DNA of 64,000 nucleotides, from NCBI GenBank assembly GCA_026399375.1, contig JAPLRD010000035.1, positions 1 to 64,000 of the forward strand, read 5' to 3'. Position numbers and translations under genes: made by a program. This document shows positions 25,319-36,011 of this stretch, in pieces. Source of the stretch: Pseudomonadota bacterium (GTDB lineage: Bacteria > Pseudomonadota > Gammaproteobacteria > Burkholderiales > SG8-39). The notes under the pieces were generated by a model. That model saw only the letters and a list, made by a program, of their open reading frames with translations, was not told the origin of the DNA and made no database searches. Position 1 is the first letter of the stretch; every line of letters starts with the position of its first letter.

Positions 25319-26290
25319 CTACTTGAGCAGCCCTTTTTCACGGAAATATTTCAGCGCGCCCGGATGGAACGGGACGGTGTTCGCTTCCAGCATTTGCTCC
25401 TTGGTGATGTTTGCCACCGCCGGGTGCAGCTTCTTGAAATCCTCGAAATTGTCGAACAACGCCTTGGTGATGACGTACGCGGTCTGCTCCGGCAAATCCG
25501 CGCTCGCCACCATCGTCGCGACCACGCCGAATGTAGGCTGCGCGTTGTCAGTGCCCTTGTACATTTTGCCCGGCACGCTGGCCTTGGCGTAGAAGGGATT
25601 GTCCTTCACCAGTTTGTCGATGCCCGGCCCGGCAACCGTGGCGATGCTGGAGGCGCAGGAGGTCGCCGCTTCCTGGAAAATCGCGTTTGGATGCCCCGCG
25701 ACGAAGGTAAAGGCGTCGATCTTGTTGTCGCAAAGCGCCGGCGCCATTTCGACGAATTTCAACTCGGTCGCGAGCCGCAGGTCTTCTTTCTTCAATCCGG
25801 TCGTAGTCATGACCAGTTCCGTGGTCGCGCGCGTGCCCGAGCCCGGGTCGCCGATATTCATGCGCTTTCCCTTCAGGTCGGCAAAGCTTTTGATGTTCGC
25901 ATCCTGACGCGTTACCAGGGTGAACAGCTCGGGATAGACCGAAAACAGGGCGCGCAGCTTCGATTGCGGCTTGTCCTTGAACGGTCCAATGCCGTTGAGC
26001 GCATAAAACTGGGTATCGCTCTGCGCGAAACCGATGTCCATGTCGCCGGACATGACGGCATTGATATTGAATACCGAGCCTCCCGTCGACTCTACCGTGC
26101 AGCGATAGCCATGGTCCTTGCGCCCGGCGTTGACGAAGCGGCAGATCGCCCCGCCCAGCGGATAGTAGACGCCGACGATGCCGCCGGTGCCCACGGTAAT
26201 GAATTTGTCGGCGCTGTGCGCGCTTTGCGCAGGCAGGAACAGCGCGCCTGCAACGACGGCCGCGGCGGCCAATGTGGTACTAAAACGCAT
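25319..26290 (-). CDS. TAXI family TRAP transporter solute-binding subunit
   Basis: Signal peptide MRFSTTLAAAAVVAGALFLPAQSAHSA; ITVGTGGIVGVYYPLGGAICRFVN, NIGDPGSGTRATTELVM. Confidence 0.93.
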   Translation of the reverse strand: MRFSTTLAAAAVVAGALFLPAQSAHSADKFITVGTGGIVGVYYPLGGAICRFVNAGRKDHGYRCTVESTGGSVFNINAVMSGDMDIGFAQSDTQFYALNGIGPFKDKPQSKLRALFSVYPELFTLVTRQDANIKSFADLKGKRMNIGDPGSGTRATTELVMTTTGLKKEDLRLATELKFVEMAPALCDNKIDAFTFVAGHPNAIFQEAATSCASSIATVAGPGIDKLVKDNPFYAKASVPGKMYKGTDNAQPTFGVVATMVASADLPEQTAYVITKALFDNFEDFKKLHPAVANITKEQMLEANTVPFHPGALKYFREKGLLK

Positions 26291-26465
26291 GATGCTGGCT
26301 CCTTGAACAATGGGTAATTTGTCAGTGCGCGACGCAACGCCGGCTTGGCTGCGAATCATGCACCTTACCTTGCGCAGAAAAGTTTAGCACGGAGCCCTGC
26401 GCCGGTCGAAGGATTCCGCGGTTCGCGTGGCCGGGGTTTCGGACCGTCGTTCGCGGCGCCGGATC

Positions 26466-27836
26466 TCAGCGCGACGCGATGACCTCGTCTACCGATCTCG
26501 CCAGCTTGTCCACCGCCTCATCCAGCTGCGCTTCGCTAATGATGTAAGGCGGAGCCACCACCACATGGTCGCCAGACACGCCATCGATCGACCCGCCCAT
26601 GGGATAGCACATGAGCCCGTTTTCCAGGGCCCGCAATTTGAGTTTGGCATTGATCCTGCTACCCGGATCGAATGCGCGCTTGCTCGCGCGGTCCTCGACC
26701 AACTCCAGCGCCCAGAACAGGCCGCGGCCGCGAATATCGCCCACATGCGGATGCGCGCCGAAGCGCGCGCGCAGGCGCGCCTCCAGTCCGGCGCCGCGCG
26801 CGCGCACCCTAACCATCAACCCGCGCTCCTTGAAAATCCGCTGCACCGCCAGCGCACCGGCGCAGGCGGTGGCGTGTCCCGTGTAAGTATGGCCGTGCTG
26901 GAAAAAACCGCTTCCTTGCACCACCGCCGAATAGATCTTCCCGCTCGCGAGCAGCGCGCCTATGGGCTGGTAACCAGCGCCCAGACCCTTGCCTATGCAA
27001 ACGAGGTCGGGCACCACTCCCTCCTGTTCGCAAGCGTAGAGCGTGCCGCAGCGGCCCATGCCGCACATCACCTCGTCCAGGATCAGCAGAATGCCGTGCT
27101 TGTCGCAAACTTCGCGCACACCCTTGAAATAGCCCGGCACGGGCGTGACACACCCCAACGTCGCCCCTCCCACCGTCTCGGCGACGAAAGCGAGGACTCG
27201 GTCCGGACCCAGCCTTTGCACTTCGTCTTCCAGTTCGCGCACCAGGCGCTTGCCGTAAGCGACGTCGTCCTCGCCCTCGAGCTTGCCGCGATAGGCATAG
27301 CAGGGTGAGACATGCGACACCCCGAACAACAGCGGCTCGAATTGCTTGCGCCGCCACAGATTGCCACCCGTGGCGAGCGCACCCAGGGTATTGCCGTGAT
27401 AGCTCTGGCCGCGCGCGATCACGTGGGCGCGCTGAGGTTGGCCGATGTCAACAAAATACTGCCGCGCAAGCTTCAGCGCCGCCTCCACCGCTTCCGAGCC
27501 GCCGGAGCAGAAATACACCCGCTCTATGCCATCGGGCGCGCTCGCTATCAGTTCGTCGGCCAGCTGCTCCATCGGCCGGTTGCTAAAGAACGAAGTATGC
27601 GCGAACGGCAGCTGATCCAGCTGTGCCTTGATCGCGTCTATTACTTCCCGGTCGCTGTGGCCCAGGCAGGAGACCGCCGCGCCACAGCAGGCGTCCAGGT
27701 AGCGCTTGCCGTTGCTGTCGATGACATAGGGCCCGTCGCCGCCGACGGCGAGCGGATAGTCGTGTTTTGGATTGCGGTGAAAAACCTGGGTCATGGGGGT
27801 CTCTTTCATGGAACCTGGTTCATACGACGCCGGCAC
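26466..27836 (-). CDS. Class III (PLP-dependent) aminotransferase family protein
   Basis: FCSGGSEAVEAALKLARQY, LILDEVMCGMGRCGTLYACE, PDLVCIGKGLGAGYQPIGALL; true start may be at an internal ATG. Confidence 0.9.
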   Translation of the reverse strand: MPASYEPGSMKETPMTQVFHRNPKHDYPLAVGGDGPYVIDSNGKRYLDACCGAAVSCLGHSDREVIDAIKAQLDQLPFAHTSFFSNRPMEQLADELIASAPDGIERVYFCSGGSEAVEAALKLARQYFVDIGQPQRAHVIARGQSYHGNTLGALATGGNLWRRKQFEPLLFGVSHVSPCYAYRGKLEGEDDVAYGKRLVRELEDEVQRLGPDRVLAFVAETVGGATLGCVTPVPGYFKGVREVCDKHGILLILDEVMCGMGRCGTLYACEQEGVVPDLVCIGKGLGAGYQPIGALLASGKIYSAVVQGSGFFQHGHTYTGHATACAGALAVQRIFKERGLMVRVRARGAGLEARLRARFGAHPHVGDIRGRGLFWALELVEDRASKRAFDPGSRINAKLKLRALENGLMCYPMGGSIDGVSGDHVVVAPPYIISEAQLDEAVDKLARSVDEVIASR

Positions 27837-27851
27837 ACGATATGCGGTGCC

Positions 27852-29681
27852 TCAGGGCGCGAGCCTTGTCTCCAGCAGTTGGCGTTCCAGTGCCAGCGGC
27901 TGCGGTAGCGTGTCCTTAAGCTTGGCAAACAATTCGTCGTGAGATTTCAGCTCGCGCAGCCAGGCATCACGGTCGATGCTGGTGAGGCTGGCGAATTTCT
28001 CTTTGCCGAAATCCAGCCCGTTCCAGTGCAGGTCATCGAATTCTGGCATCCAGCCCAGGGGCGTTTCCAGGGCGTGCGCTTGCCCGAGGCAGCGTCCGGC
28101 GATCCAGCTCAGTACGCGCATGTTCTCGCCGAACCCGGGCCAGATGAATTTGCCGTTTGCATCCTTGCGAAACCAGTTGACCTGGAAAATCCGCGGTGGC
28201 GTCGACACCTTTTTTCCCACTGTCAGCCAGTGATTGAAATAATCGCCCATGTTGTAGCCGCAGAAAGCGATCATGGCGAAAGGATCGCGGCGCACCACGC
28301 CGACCTGTCCGACGATGGCGGCGGTCGTCTCCGAACCCATGGTCGCGGCCTTGTACACCCCGTCCTCCCAATTGAACGCCCCCACCACCAGGGGCGCGGT
28401 GTCGGAGCGCCGCCCGCCGAAGAGGAATGCGGAGATCGGCACACCGTTCGGGTCATCCCAGGCAGGATCGAGCGAAGGGCATCGCGTCGATGGGACGGTG
28501 AAACGTGAGTTCGCGTGCGCCGCATTGCGCCCGCAGCTTGGGGTCCATTCCTTCCCGGTCCAGTCGGTGAGTTTTGCCGGAGGCGTTTCGGTCATGCCTT
28601 CCCACCACACGTCACCTTCGGGCGTCTCCGCGACGTTGGTGAAAATGGTGTCGCGTTCGATAGCCGTCATGCAGTTGGGATTGCTGTTTGTGTTGGTCCC
28701 GGGCGCGACACCGAAATACCCCGCCTCGGGGTTGATGGCGTAGAACTTTCCATCCTCGTGCGGTTTGATCCAGGCGATATCCTCACCCACAGTCTCGACC
28801 TTCCAGCCTTCGAAACCCTTGGGTGCGACCAGCATGGCCAAGTTGGTCTTGCCGCAGGCGCTCGGAAAGGCGGCTGCAACAAAGATCTTCTGCCCATTCG
28901 GATTGGTGATGCCCAGGATCAGCATGTGCTCTGCCAACCAGCCCTGATCGCGCGCCATGACCGATGCGATGCGCAGCGCCAGGCATTTCTTGCCGAGAAG
29001 CGCGTTGCCGCCGTATCCGGAACCGTAGGACCAGATCTCGCGTGTCTCGGGAAAATGGACGATCCATTTTTCCGCGTTGCAGGGCCAGCGCACGGATTTC
29101 TCGCCGGCCGCAAGCGGCATGCCCACCGAGTGCATGCAGGGAACGAAATGTCCTTTCTCCCCGAGCACGTCGTACACTGCCCGGCCCATGCGGGTCATGA
29201 TTTTCATGCTCACCGCGACGTAGGGCGAATCCGACAATTCAATGCCGACGTGGGCGATGGGCGAACCCAGCGGACCCATGGAGAACGGGACCACGTACAT
29301 GATGCGGCCGCGCATGCAGCCGTCGAACAGGCGGCCAAGCGTGCCGCGCATTTCCGCCGGCGCGATCCAATTGTTCGTCGGACCGGCGGCGTCCTGCTTA
29401 TCGCTGCAGATGAAAGTGCGCTCCTCGACCCTGGCGACGTCGGACGGATCAGAAAGGGCAAGGAAACTATTGGGCCGCAGCTTGGGATTGAGGCGCTTCA
29501 TCATTCCCGATTCGACCATTTCCCGGCACAAGCGGTCGTATTCCTCCTGCGAACCGTCGCACCATACGATGCGATCCGGTTTGGCCAGCTGCGCCATGCG
29601 CCCGACCCATTCCTGCACACCTTTGTGCTTGACGAATTCGGGCACGCTTGCACTCGGGGTGCTCTTGCCGGGTAGGTTCAT
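27852..29681 (-). CDS. pckG: Phosphoenolpyruvate carboxykinase (GTP)
   Basis: ~609 aa; [40 protein letters not shown]. Confidence 0.95.
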   Translation of the reverse strand: MNLPGKSTPSASVPEFVKHKGVQEWVGRMAQLAKPDRIVWCDGSQEEYDRLCREMVESGMMKRLNPKLRPNSFLALSDPSDVARVEERTFICSDKQDAAGPTNNWIAPAEMRGTLGRLFDGCMRGRIMYVVPFSMGPLGSPIAHVGIELSDSPYVAVSMKIMTRMGRAVYDVLGEKGHFVPCMHSVGMPLAAGEKSVRWPCNAEKWIVHFPETREIWSYGSGYGGNALLGKKCLALRIASVMARDQGWLAEHMLILGITNPNGQKIFVAAAFPSACGKTNLAMLVAPKGFEGWKVETVGEDIAWIKPHEDGKFYAINPEAGYFGVAPGTNTNSNPNCMTAIERDTIFTNVAETPEGDVWWEGMTETPPAKLTDWTGKEWTPSCGRNAAHANSRFTVPSTRCPSLDPAWDDPNGVPISAFLFGGRRSDTAPLVVGAFNWEDGVYKAATMGSETTAAIVGQVGVVRRDPFAMIAFCGYNMGDYFNHWLTVGKKVSTPPRIFQVNWFRKDANGKFIWPGFGENMRVLSWIAGRCLGQAHALETPLGWMPEFDDLHWNGLDFGKEKFASLTSIDRDAWLRELKSHDELFAKLKDTLPQPLALERQLLETRLAP

Positions 29682-29853
29682 ATTGTCGGCCTCGTGAAAG
29701 ATGAGCGTTGCCACGCTCACACTGGTTGGGATTCGGCAACACCATGGACCGCAGAAAAATCTTCAGGCATTCTACAATGAAGCCGGACCACCGGTTCTGC
29801 TGCGGGTATGATATTCGCCTGCAGCAAATCTCGCCGCTATTTCCGGAGGAAAC

Positions 29854-30828
29854 GTGAACATTCGTACCTTTGCACTTGGCATTTTGCTTGCCGCTTCGCT
29901 CGGTTTTGATCCTGCATGGGGACAGCAGGCGTGGCCGGCCAAACCAATTCATTTCGTCGTGCCTTATGCCGCCGGCGGTTTTGCCGACATCCGCGCGCGC
30001 ATGATCGGCGTCGAACTCGCGAAGACACTTGGACAGCCGGTAGTAATAGAGAACAAACCTGGCGCCGGCGGAGTGCTTGGAACCGATGCCGTGGCGAAGG
30101 CGGCTCCTGACGGCTACACCATTGGCATGGGCAACCTGGCACCGCTGGCTGTCAACGCGAGCCTGATGAAGAAGCTTCCCTACAACCCGCAGAAGGATCT
30201 TTCCCCGATCATTCTGGTCGAGACCAGCCCGCTGATCCTCACCGCCGGACCCGGTCTGCAGGCAAAAAGCGTGAAGGAACTAATCGCCATGGCAAAAGCA
30301 AAGCCCGGACAGATCGCGTTCGCTTCCTCCGGCATAGGCGGCGCGCACCACTTGTCGGGAGAGATGCTGCGCCAGATGGTGGGCATAGATATCACTCATA
30401 TCGCCTACAAGGGCGGCGCGCCCGCGGCGACGGACCTGCTCGCCGGGCATGTGCCCATGATGTTCGAAATGGGCTACGCAGCGCTACCCTCGATCAAGGG
30501 CGGAAAGATACGCGCGCTGGCCGTGACCTCGACCAAGCGCATGCCCCTCCTGCCTGAGGTCCCGACCATGGTGGAGGCCGGGGTGCCGAGCTTCGAATCG
30601 TACAACTGGCAGGGCGTGATCGCCCCGGCTGGAACCCCGCGTGAAATCATCGAACGGCTGAACCGCGAGATCAATGCCATTCTGGCACAACCATCGGCGC
30701 GCAACCTCATCGCAAGCACCGGCAGCGAGGTCGGGGGCGGCACGCCGGATGCTTTCGGTGCGCTGATCCGCAGCGAAACCGAAAAGTGGGGAAAGGTTGT
30801 GAAGCAGGCCGGAATCCAGCCGGAATAA
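29854..30828 (+). CDS. Bug/TctC-family tripartite tricarboxylate transporter substrate-binding protein
   Basis: GTG start with GGAGGA; AWPAKPIHFVVPYAAGGFADI…VENKPGAGGVLGTDAVAKAAPDGYTI. Confidence 0.9.
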   Translation: MNIRTFALGILLAASLGFDPAWGQQAWPAKPIHFVVPYAAGGFADIRARMIGVELAKTLGQPVVIENKPGAGGVLGTDAVAKAAPDGYTIGMGNLAPLAVNASLMKKLPYNPQKDLSPIILVETSPLILTAGPGLQAKSVKELIAMAKAKPGQIAFASSGIGGAHHLSGEMLRQMVGIDITHIAYKGGAPAATDLLAGHVPMMFEMGYAALPSIKGGKIRALAVTSTKRMPLLPEVPTMVEAGVPSFESYNWQGVIAPAGTPREIIERLNREINAILAQPSARNLIASTGSEVGGGTPDAFGALIRSETEKWGKVVKQAGIQPE

Positions 30829-30901
30829 GGCCATTGGGCAGCTGAAGCCGCCGCATCAATACGACTGGCTGAGTTGCGAAAGCCCGTCACTTTGCGACCG
30901 A

Positions 30902-31864
30902 CTACTCGACTTTGACGCCAGCCCTCTGCACCACCTTGCGCCAGCGCTCGATGTCGGATTTGATCAGCGCTTGAAACTGCTCCGGTGATCCACCAGCCGG
31001 AGTCACGCCGTCAGCGGCGAGGAGCTCTCCGGTTTCCTTCACCTTCAGCGCCTGGCCGACTTCGCTGTTCAAGCGATCCACGATAGGGCGCGGGATGCCT
31101 TTGGGCCCGACCAGGCCGTGCCATAAGGTCACTTCATAGCCCGGCACTCCGGCCTCGGCCACCGTCGGCAGTTCCGGTGCGGCAGGTATGCGCTTCGCCG
31201 TTGTCACCGCCAACCCGCGCAAACGCCCGGACTTGATGTGCTGCAAGGTCGTCGCGACACTGCCGAAGAGCACCTGCACCGTGCCAGCGATAGCATCGTT
31301 AAGAGCGGGTCCTGTTCCCTTGTATGGCACATGCACCATTTTGACCTTGGCCATGTCGAGAAACAGTTCGGTCGCCAGATGCGTAATGCTGCCGGAGCCG
31401 CTGGTGCCGTAGGCGAGCTTGTCCGGATTCTTCCTGGCGTAGTCGATCAGCTCCTGCAAAGTCTTGACCGGCACGGAAGGGTGAACCGCGACGACAAACG
31501 GTCCCTGCGAAAGCTGAACGATGGGAGTGATATCGTTTGCCGAATCGAAGGACAGTTTGTACAGGCTCGGGTTCACGGTGTAGCTTCCCGCAACCAGCAA
31601 CAGCGTATAGCCGTCCGCTGCTGATTTCACCGCTAGTTCGGCACCGAGGTTGCCTCCGGCTCCCGGGCGATTGTCCACGATGACCGACTGACCCAGGCGT
31701 TCGGTCAGTTTCTGCGCGACAAAGCGCGCAATGAAGTCGGTCCCGCCTCCGGGCGCGAAAGGCGCAACAATTCTGACCGGTTTGGTCGGGTATTGCTGCG
31801 CCGTGGCAAGCGCCGTCGCAAGGATGCCCAGTGCGAAAAGAACGCTGGTCAGCACGCGTTTCAT
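30902..31864 (-). CDS. Bug/TctC-family tripartite tricarboxylate transporter substrate-binding protein
   Basis: QYPTKPVRIVAPFAPGGGTDFIARFVAQKLTERLGQSVIVDNRPGAGGNLGAELAVKSAADGYTL. Confidence 0.9.
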   Translation of the reverse strand: MKRVLTSVLFALGILATALATAQQYPTKPVRIVAPFAPGGGTDFIARFVAQKLTERLGQSVIVDNRPGAGGNLGAELAVKSAADGYTLLLVAGSYTVNPSLYKLSFDSANDITPIVQLSQGPFVVAVHPSVPVKTLQELIDYARKNPDKLAYGTSGSGSITHLATELFLDMAKVKMVHVPYKGTGPALNDAIAGTVQVLFGSVATTLQHIKSGRLRGLAVTTAKRIPAAPELPTVAEAGVPGYEVTLWHGLVGPKGIPRPIVDRLNSEVGQALKVKETGELLAADGVTPAGGSPEQFQALIKSDIERWRKVVQRAGVKVE

Positions 31865-31896
31865 ACATTCCTCCACTGCATAGTCATGCATCAACA

Positions 31897-32035
31897 GTAG
31901 TGTCCGGTTAAATTCAAAATCGCGAATTTATCGAGTCTAAGCTCTTGATTTCTAGGCATGCGGTTTGATGTCTTGCGTTCAAATCGGCACCACACAAATA
32001 GCGATGTAAGCCTTCGAAAGTAAACGTTTTTCTAG
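31897..32035. mobile_element. Putative insertion-sequence end remnant abutting mnmE
   Basis: Transposon-end-like GTAGTGTCCGGTTAAATTCAAAATCGCGAATTTATCGAG at one edge; locally lower GC; reads into the 3' end of mnmE where homology stops; family not assigned. Confidence 0.45.
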
Positions 32036-33362
32036 AGCGGGAAAATATTTCTCCCAGCAAGTCGTCTGCGGCAAATTCGCCGGTAATGCTGTCGAGTTCC
32101 CGCTGCGCCAGGCGCAGTTCCTCGGCGAAGAGTTCGAACCGGCCGAGTTGCTCGCCAGCCCTGGCAAGGTGCATTGCCGACTGACGCAGCGCGACCAGAT
32201 GCCGTTCACGCGCCATGAACAGGTCTTCCGCGCCCGGCTGCCAGCCGGCAATTGCCAGCAATTCGGTTCGCAGCGGTTCCACGCCGGCGCCGGTCTTTGC
32301 GGAAAGCCAAAGCGTTGTCGCTGCGTCTTTGCGCTCTGTCCCGGGTTGCATACCGGCGAGGTCGATCTTGTTATGTACGAAAACGCGCTTTGCGCTTTGC
32401 GGGAGGCGCGCGACAAGCTCCAGATCCGCGCCGGTGACGCCGGCGCGCGCGTCTACCAGCAACAGCACGATATCGGCCTTCTCGATCTCGCTCCAGGTGC
32501 GCTCTATCCCCATGCGCTCGACTTCGTCCTGCGTTTCGCGCAGTCCCGCGGTGTCGACGATATTGAGCGGCACGCCGTCGATCTGGATTGTCTGGCGCAC
32601 GCTGTCGCGCGTGGTACCAGGAACGGGGGTGACGATGGCGAGTTCCTCGCCTGCCAGGCGATTCAACAGGCTGGACTTGCCGACGTTCGGCTGTCCGGCC
32701 AGTACGACGTGCAGACCGGTTCGCAACAGGCTTCCCTGCCTGCTCTTGGCGAGCGCAGACTCTATCGCCCGCTGCAGGAGACCATGCCGCGTCTTGGCGC
32801 CGGCCCGGTCCAGGGGGTCGAGTTCCTCTTCCGGAAAGTCGAGCGTGGCCTCCACCAGCATGCGCAGCTCTATCATCTGCCGCACCAATTCCTCGACTGC
32901 GGCGGAGAACTCGCCGCGCAAAGAACGCAAGGCACAGCGTGCAGCGCCTTCCGTGGCCGCCTCGATCAGGTCGGCGACGCTTTCGGCCTGCGCCAAATCC
33001 AGTTTGTCGTTGAGAAACGCGCGCCGCGTAAATTCGCCGGGCTCGGCCGGCCGCGCTCCCAACTCAAGGCAGCGCTTGAGCAGCATCTGCATCACCACGG
33101 GGCCGCCGTGGCCCTGCAGTTCGAGGACGTCTTCGCCGGTGTAGGACTTTGGACCTGGAAAATAGAGCGCGAGGCCGTCGTCTATGGATACACCGCGGGC
33201 ATCAAGAAACTTCGTCCTGACCGCGCGGCGTGGCGCAGGGATCTTGCCCAGCAGCGCACGGACCATCGGCGCGAGCCGCCCACCCGACACCCGCACTACG
33301 CCAATACCGCCGCGCCCTGGCGCCGTGGCTATTGCCGCGATCGGGTCATCCGGCTGAGTCAC
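31914..33362 (-). CDS. mnmE: tRNA uridine-5-carboxymethylaminomethyl modification GTPase MnmE, with aberrant C-terminus
   Basis: [26 protein letters not shown] present; conserved C-terminal FCIGK absent, replaced by [40 protein letters not shown]. Confidence 0.93.
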   Translation of the reverse strand: MTQPDDPIAAIATAPGRGGIGVVRVSGGRLAPMVRALLGKIPAPRRAVRTKFLDARGVSIDDGLALYFPGPKSYTGEDVLELQGHGGPVVMQMLLKRCLELGARPAEPGEFTRRAFLNDKLDLAQAESVADLIEAATEGAARCALRSLRGEFSAAVEELVRQMIELRMLVEATLDFPEEELDPLDRAGAKTRHGLLQRAIESALAKSRQGSLLRTGLHVVLAGQPNVGKSSLLNRLAGEELAIVTPVPGTTRDSVRQTIQIDGVPLNIVDTAGLRETQDEVERMGIERTWSEIEKADIVLLLVDARAGVTGADLELVARLPQSAKRVFVHNKIDLAGMQPGTERKDAATTLWLSAKTGAGVEPLRTELLAIAGWQPGAEDLFMARERHLVALRQSAMHLARAGEQLGRFELFAEELRLAQRELDSITGEFAADDLLGEIFSRSRKTFTFEGLHRYLCGADLNARHQTACLEIKSLDSINSRF

Positions 33363-33441
33363 GGACTATCGCTCCTACAAGAACAAGAACGCCAACCTGA
33401 AATGTGCGTCGCTTTCAGACAGGACAACGGCGACCTGGGCG

Positions 33442-35118
33442 TCAGCGGCGTGCGAGGGGTTTTCCGCCTTCGATCATGCGGGTGATCTGCCATTGCTGCG
33501 CGATGGACAGAACGTTGTTGACTACCCAATACAGTACCAGCCCCGCAGGAAAGAAAAAGAACATGACGCCGAACGCGAACGGCATGATCTGCATGACCTT
33601 GGCTTGGACCGGATCTGGCGGCGTCGGATTCATCTTGGTTTGGAAGATCATTGTTATCATCATTACGATCGGGAGGACACCGACGGGCATGTTGATTCCA
33701 GGGATCGTGAACATCTTGTCCGGCGCCGCCAAGTCGTGGATCCAGAACCACGAAGCATGGCGCAGTTCGACGCTGGCGAGCAGCACCCAATAGAGCGAGA
33801 TGAAAACCGGAATTTGCACAAGGATGGGCAGGCAGCCGCCCAAAGGATTGATCTTCTCGGTTTTGTACAACTCCATCATGGCCTGGTTCAGGCGCGCCCT
33901 GTCGTTGCCGTACTGCTCGCGCAGTTTCGTCATCCTCGGAGTCACCAGCTTCATCTTTGCCATGGACTTGTAGCTGGCGGCGGAAAGCGGGAAGAAGACC
34001 GCCTTGATCAGCACCGTGAGCAGAATGATGGCCACACCCCAGTTGGCCACCCATTTGTACAGGAACTGCAGCAGCCAGAACAACGGGGCCGCAACCACGG
34101 TCAGCCAGCCGTAATCGACCACCAGATCAAGCCCGGGGGCGATGCTCTTCAGCGCGTCCTGCTCCTGCGGCCCGGCATAAAGCGAAGCTGAGACGCTGCC
34201 GCTGGCCTTGGGCGCAATCGCTGCCACCGGAACGATCACGCCGACGGAATAAAGGTTGTCTTCCAGTCGTTTCGCGTAATACTCGCGCTGCCCCTTTTCG
34301 CCCGGCAGCCAGGCGCTGACGAAGTAGTGCTGCAGCATCGCTATCCAACCGTTGTCGGTGGGTTTCGCGACGGCGGCCTTGCCCTTATCCAGGTCGCCAA
34401 ACGCGAGTTTCTGAAATTTTTCCTCTTCGGTATAGATCGCCGCGCCGGTGTAAGTGTTGACCATAGCGCTGTCACCCGGGGGCGCCTTGCCGTCGCGCAA
34501 CAACTGAAAATAGGCGTGGGCGGTGATGGGTGCGGCGCTGCCATTGACCAGTTCGTGGCTGACATCGATGACGTAGCTGGAGCGATGAAAGGTGAGTGTC
34601 TTAGCGGTTTTCACGCCTTCCGGTCCTGGCGCCTCCAGCCGCACCTGCAGCTTTTCCTGGCCATCTGTGAGCGCATACTCTCTTGCATTGGCGCTGTAGG
34701 TGGTCTTGTGCGTTGGAAGTCCGGGGCCGACCAAACCGCTCTGCGCAGCATAGTGATGCTCCGGCGTCAGCAGCACAAAATTGAGCTTTTCGTCCAGGGT
34801 GTCTTTCTGCTTCAGAAACTCCAGGCGCACGATATCGCCGCCGCGCAGATCGATATCCGCGACCAGGTAATCCGTCTTTACCTTGAGTCTTTCGCTCTGG
34901 GCCGGCGCCGCCGAACTCGGGGGAATCGCCTCGCCCGGCTTCGCTTGCGCTGAAGGTGTCACAGGCGCGGGCGCGCTCGGGCTGGGGACGGCCACCTGCG
35001 CCGGGTTTTGTTTTGCGATCGTCTGCGGCGGTGGCCGGTTCTCCTTCTGCCACGCATCCCAAAGGAGTAGGAGGGAAAACGAGAACACGAAAAACAGGAT
35101 CAGGCGTTGCGTATCCAT
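33442..35118 (-). CDS. yidC: Membrane protein insertase YidC
   Basis: MDTQRLILFFVFSFSLLLLWDAWQ…; C-terminal Oxa1 domain. Confidence 0.97.
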   Translation of the reverse strand: MDTQRLILFFVFSFSLLLLWDAWQKENRPPPQTIAKQNPAQVAVPSPSAPAPVTPSAQAKPGEAIPPSSAAPAQSERLKVKTDYLVADIDLRGGDIVRLEFLKQKDTLDEKLNFVLLTPEHHYAAQSGLVGPGLPTHKTTYSANAREYALTDGQEKLQVRLEAPGPEGVKTAKTLTFHRSSYVIDVSHELVNGSAAPITAHAYFQLLRDGKAPPGDSAMVNTYTGAAIYTEEEKFQKLAFGDLDKGKAAVAKPTDNGWIAMLQHYFVSAWLPGEKGQREYYAKRLEDNLYSVGVIVPVAAIAPKASGSVSASLYAGPQEQDALKSIAPGLDLVVDYGWLTVVAAPLFWLLQFLYKWVANWGVAIILLTVLIKAVFFPLSAASYKSMAKMKLVTPRMTKLREQYGNDRARLNQAMMELYKTEKINPLGGCLPILVQIPVFISLYWVLLASVELRHASWFWIHDLAAPDKMFTIPGINMPVGVLPIVMMITMIFQTKMNPTPPDPVQAKVMQIMPFAFGVMFFFFPAGLVLYWVVNNVLSIAQQWQITRMIEGGKPLARR

Positions 35119-35124
35119 AGAGGC

Positions 35125-35340
35125 TCAGGGAACTGGGTCATAACCACCGGGGTGCCAGGGGTGACAGCGTGCAATGCGCTTGAGCGCAAGCCAGCCACCA
35201 TGAATGGCACCATGTTTGTCGATCGCTTCAGCGGCAAACTCCGAGCAGGAGGGAAAAAAGCGGCAACTGGGTCCGAGCAGCGGGCTCAAACAGTAACGAT
35301 ACGCTTTGATCAAGGCCAGGAGAAGCTTGCTCATTACCAT
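35125..35340 (-). CDS. yidD: Membrane protein insertion efficiency factor YidD
   Basis: [35 protein letters not shown]; start at 35340 or 35334. Confidence 0.93.
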   Translation of the reverse strand: MVMSKLLLALIKAYRYCLSPLLGPSCRFFPSCSEFAAEAIDKHGAIHGGWLALKRIARCHPWHPGGYDPVP

Positions 35341-35345
35341 ACTTC

Positions 35346-35699
35346 CTACCCCGCGTCGGTCCTGCACCAGGCTTCTAGCAGTTTCTTGATCTCGACGCTG
35401 CTTGGCGCGCCTGGTTGGGGGTTTCGCGCTCTGATTATATAGTCGCGTTGCTGCAGCTTGGGCTGCAGCAGGCGGAAGGCTTCGCGCGCCAGACGCCGGA
35501 AGCGGTTGCGGTCCACCGCTCGCGGCCAAGCGTGCCGGCCTGCGATTACGCCCAAGCGCGGACAACTGTCGTTGGGCACGGAGTGCAGTTTCAGGCTGCC
35601 CGCGCCTGTGGCGCGAGCGCGTGCTAGCACTGAGGTGATCTGGGCCTTGCGGCGCAGCCGGCGCTCCCTGGGAAAACCGTACTGGGAGCTAGACCTCAA
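35346..35699 (-). CDS. rnpA: Ribonuclease P protein component
   Basis: …[29 protein letters not shown]…; probable TTG start at 35699 overlapping the rpmH stop. Confidence 0.88.
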   Translation of the reverse strand: MRSSSQYGFPRERRLRRKAQITSVLARARATGAGSLKLHSVPNDSCPRLGVIAGRHAWPRAVDRNRFRRLAREAFRLLQPKLQQRDYIIRARNPQPGAPSSVEIKKLLEAWCRTDAG

Positions 35700-35830
35700 A
35701 CCGAAAGGCGGGCTCGGCCTCGCGCCCGGCGAGCGCGAATGACCGCGCGACCGCCGCGGGTACGCATGCGCACAAGAAAGCCGTGGGTGCGTTTCCTGCG
35801 AATTACGGAGGGCTGATAAGTGCGCTTCAT
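35696..35830 (-). CDS. rpmH: 50S ribosomal protein L34
   Basis: Minus-strand translation [44 protein letters not shown]; absent from the ORF track because of its size. Confidence 0.96.
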   Translation of the reverse strand: MKRTYQPSVIRRKRTHGFLVRMRTRGGRAVIRARRARGRARLSV

Positions 35831-35926
35831 TTTGGAATTCTTTCTTGCTTACGACAGAACCAAGCATTTAACCTCAGTTTGGCATTTGCTGTCAATGACG
35901 CTATGGGGCCTGGATGAATAAATGCC

Positions 35927-35935
35927 TGTGGATAA
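35927..35935 (-). promoter_or_regulatory. DnaA box in rpmH-dnaA intergenic region
   Basis: TGTGGATAA (complement TTATCCACA), perfect consensus. Confidence 0.75.
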
Positions 35936-36011
35936 CTTCGCCGTGAAGGACTAAAATACGTGCTGGTTTCCATCACTTATTCCAAGTTTCTTTACTCTTT
36001 AAAACAGGGCT

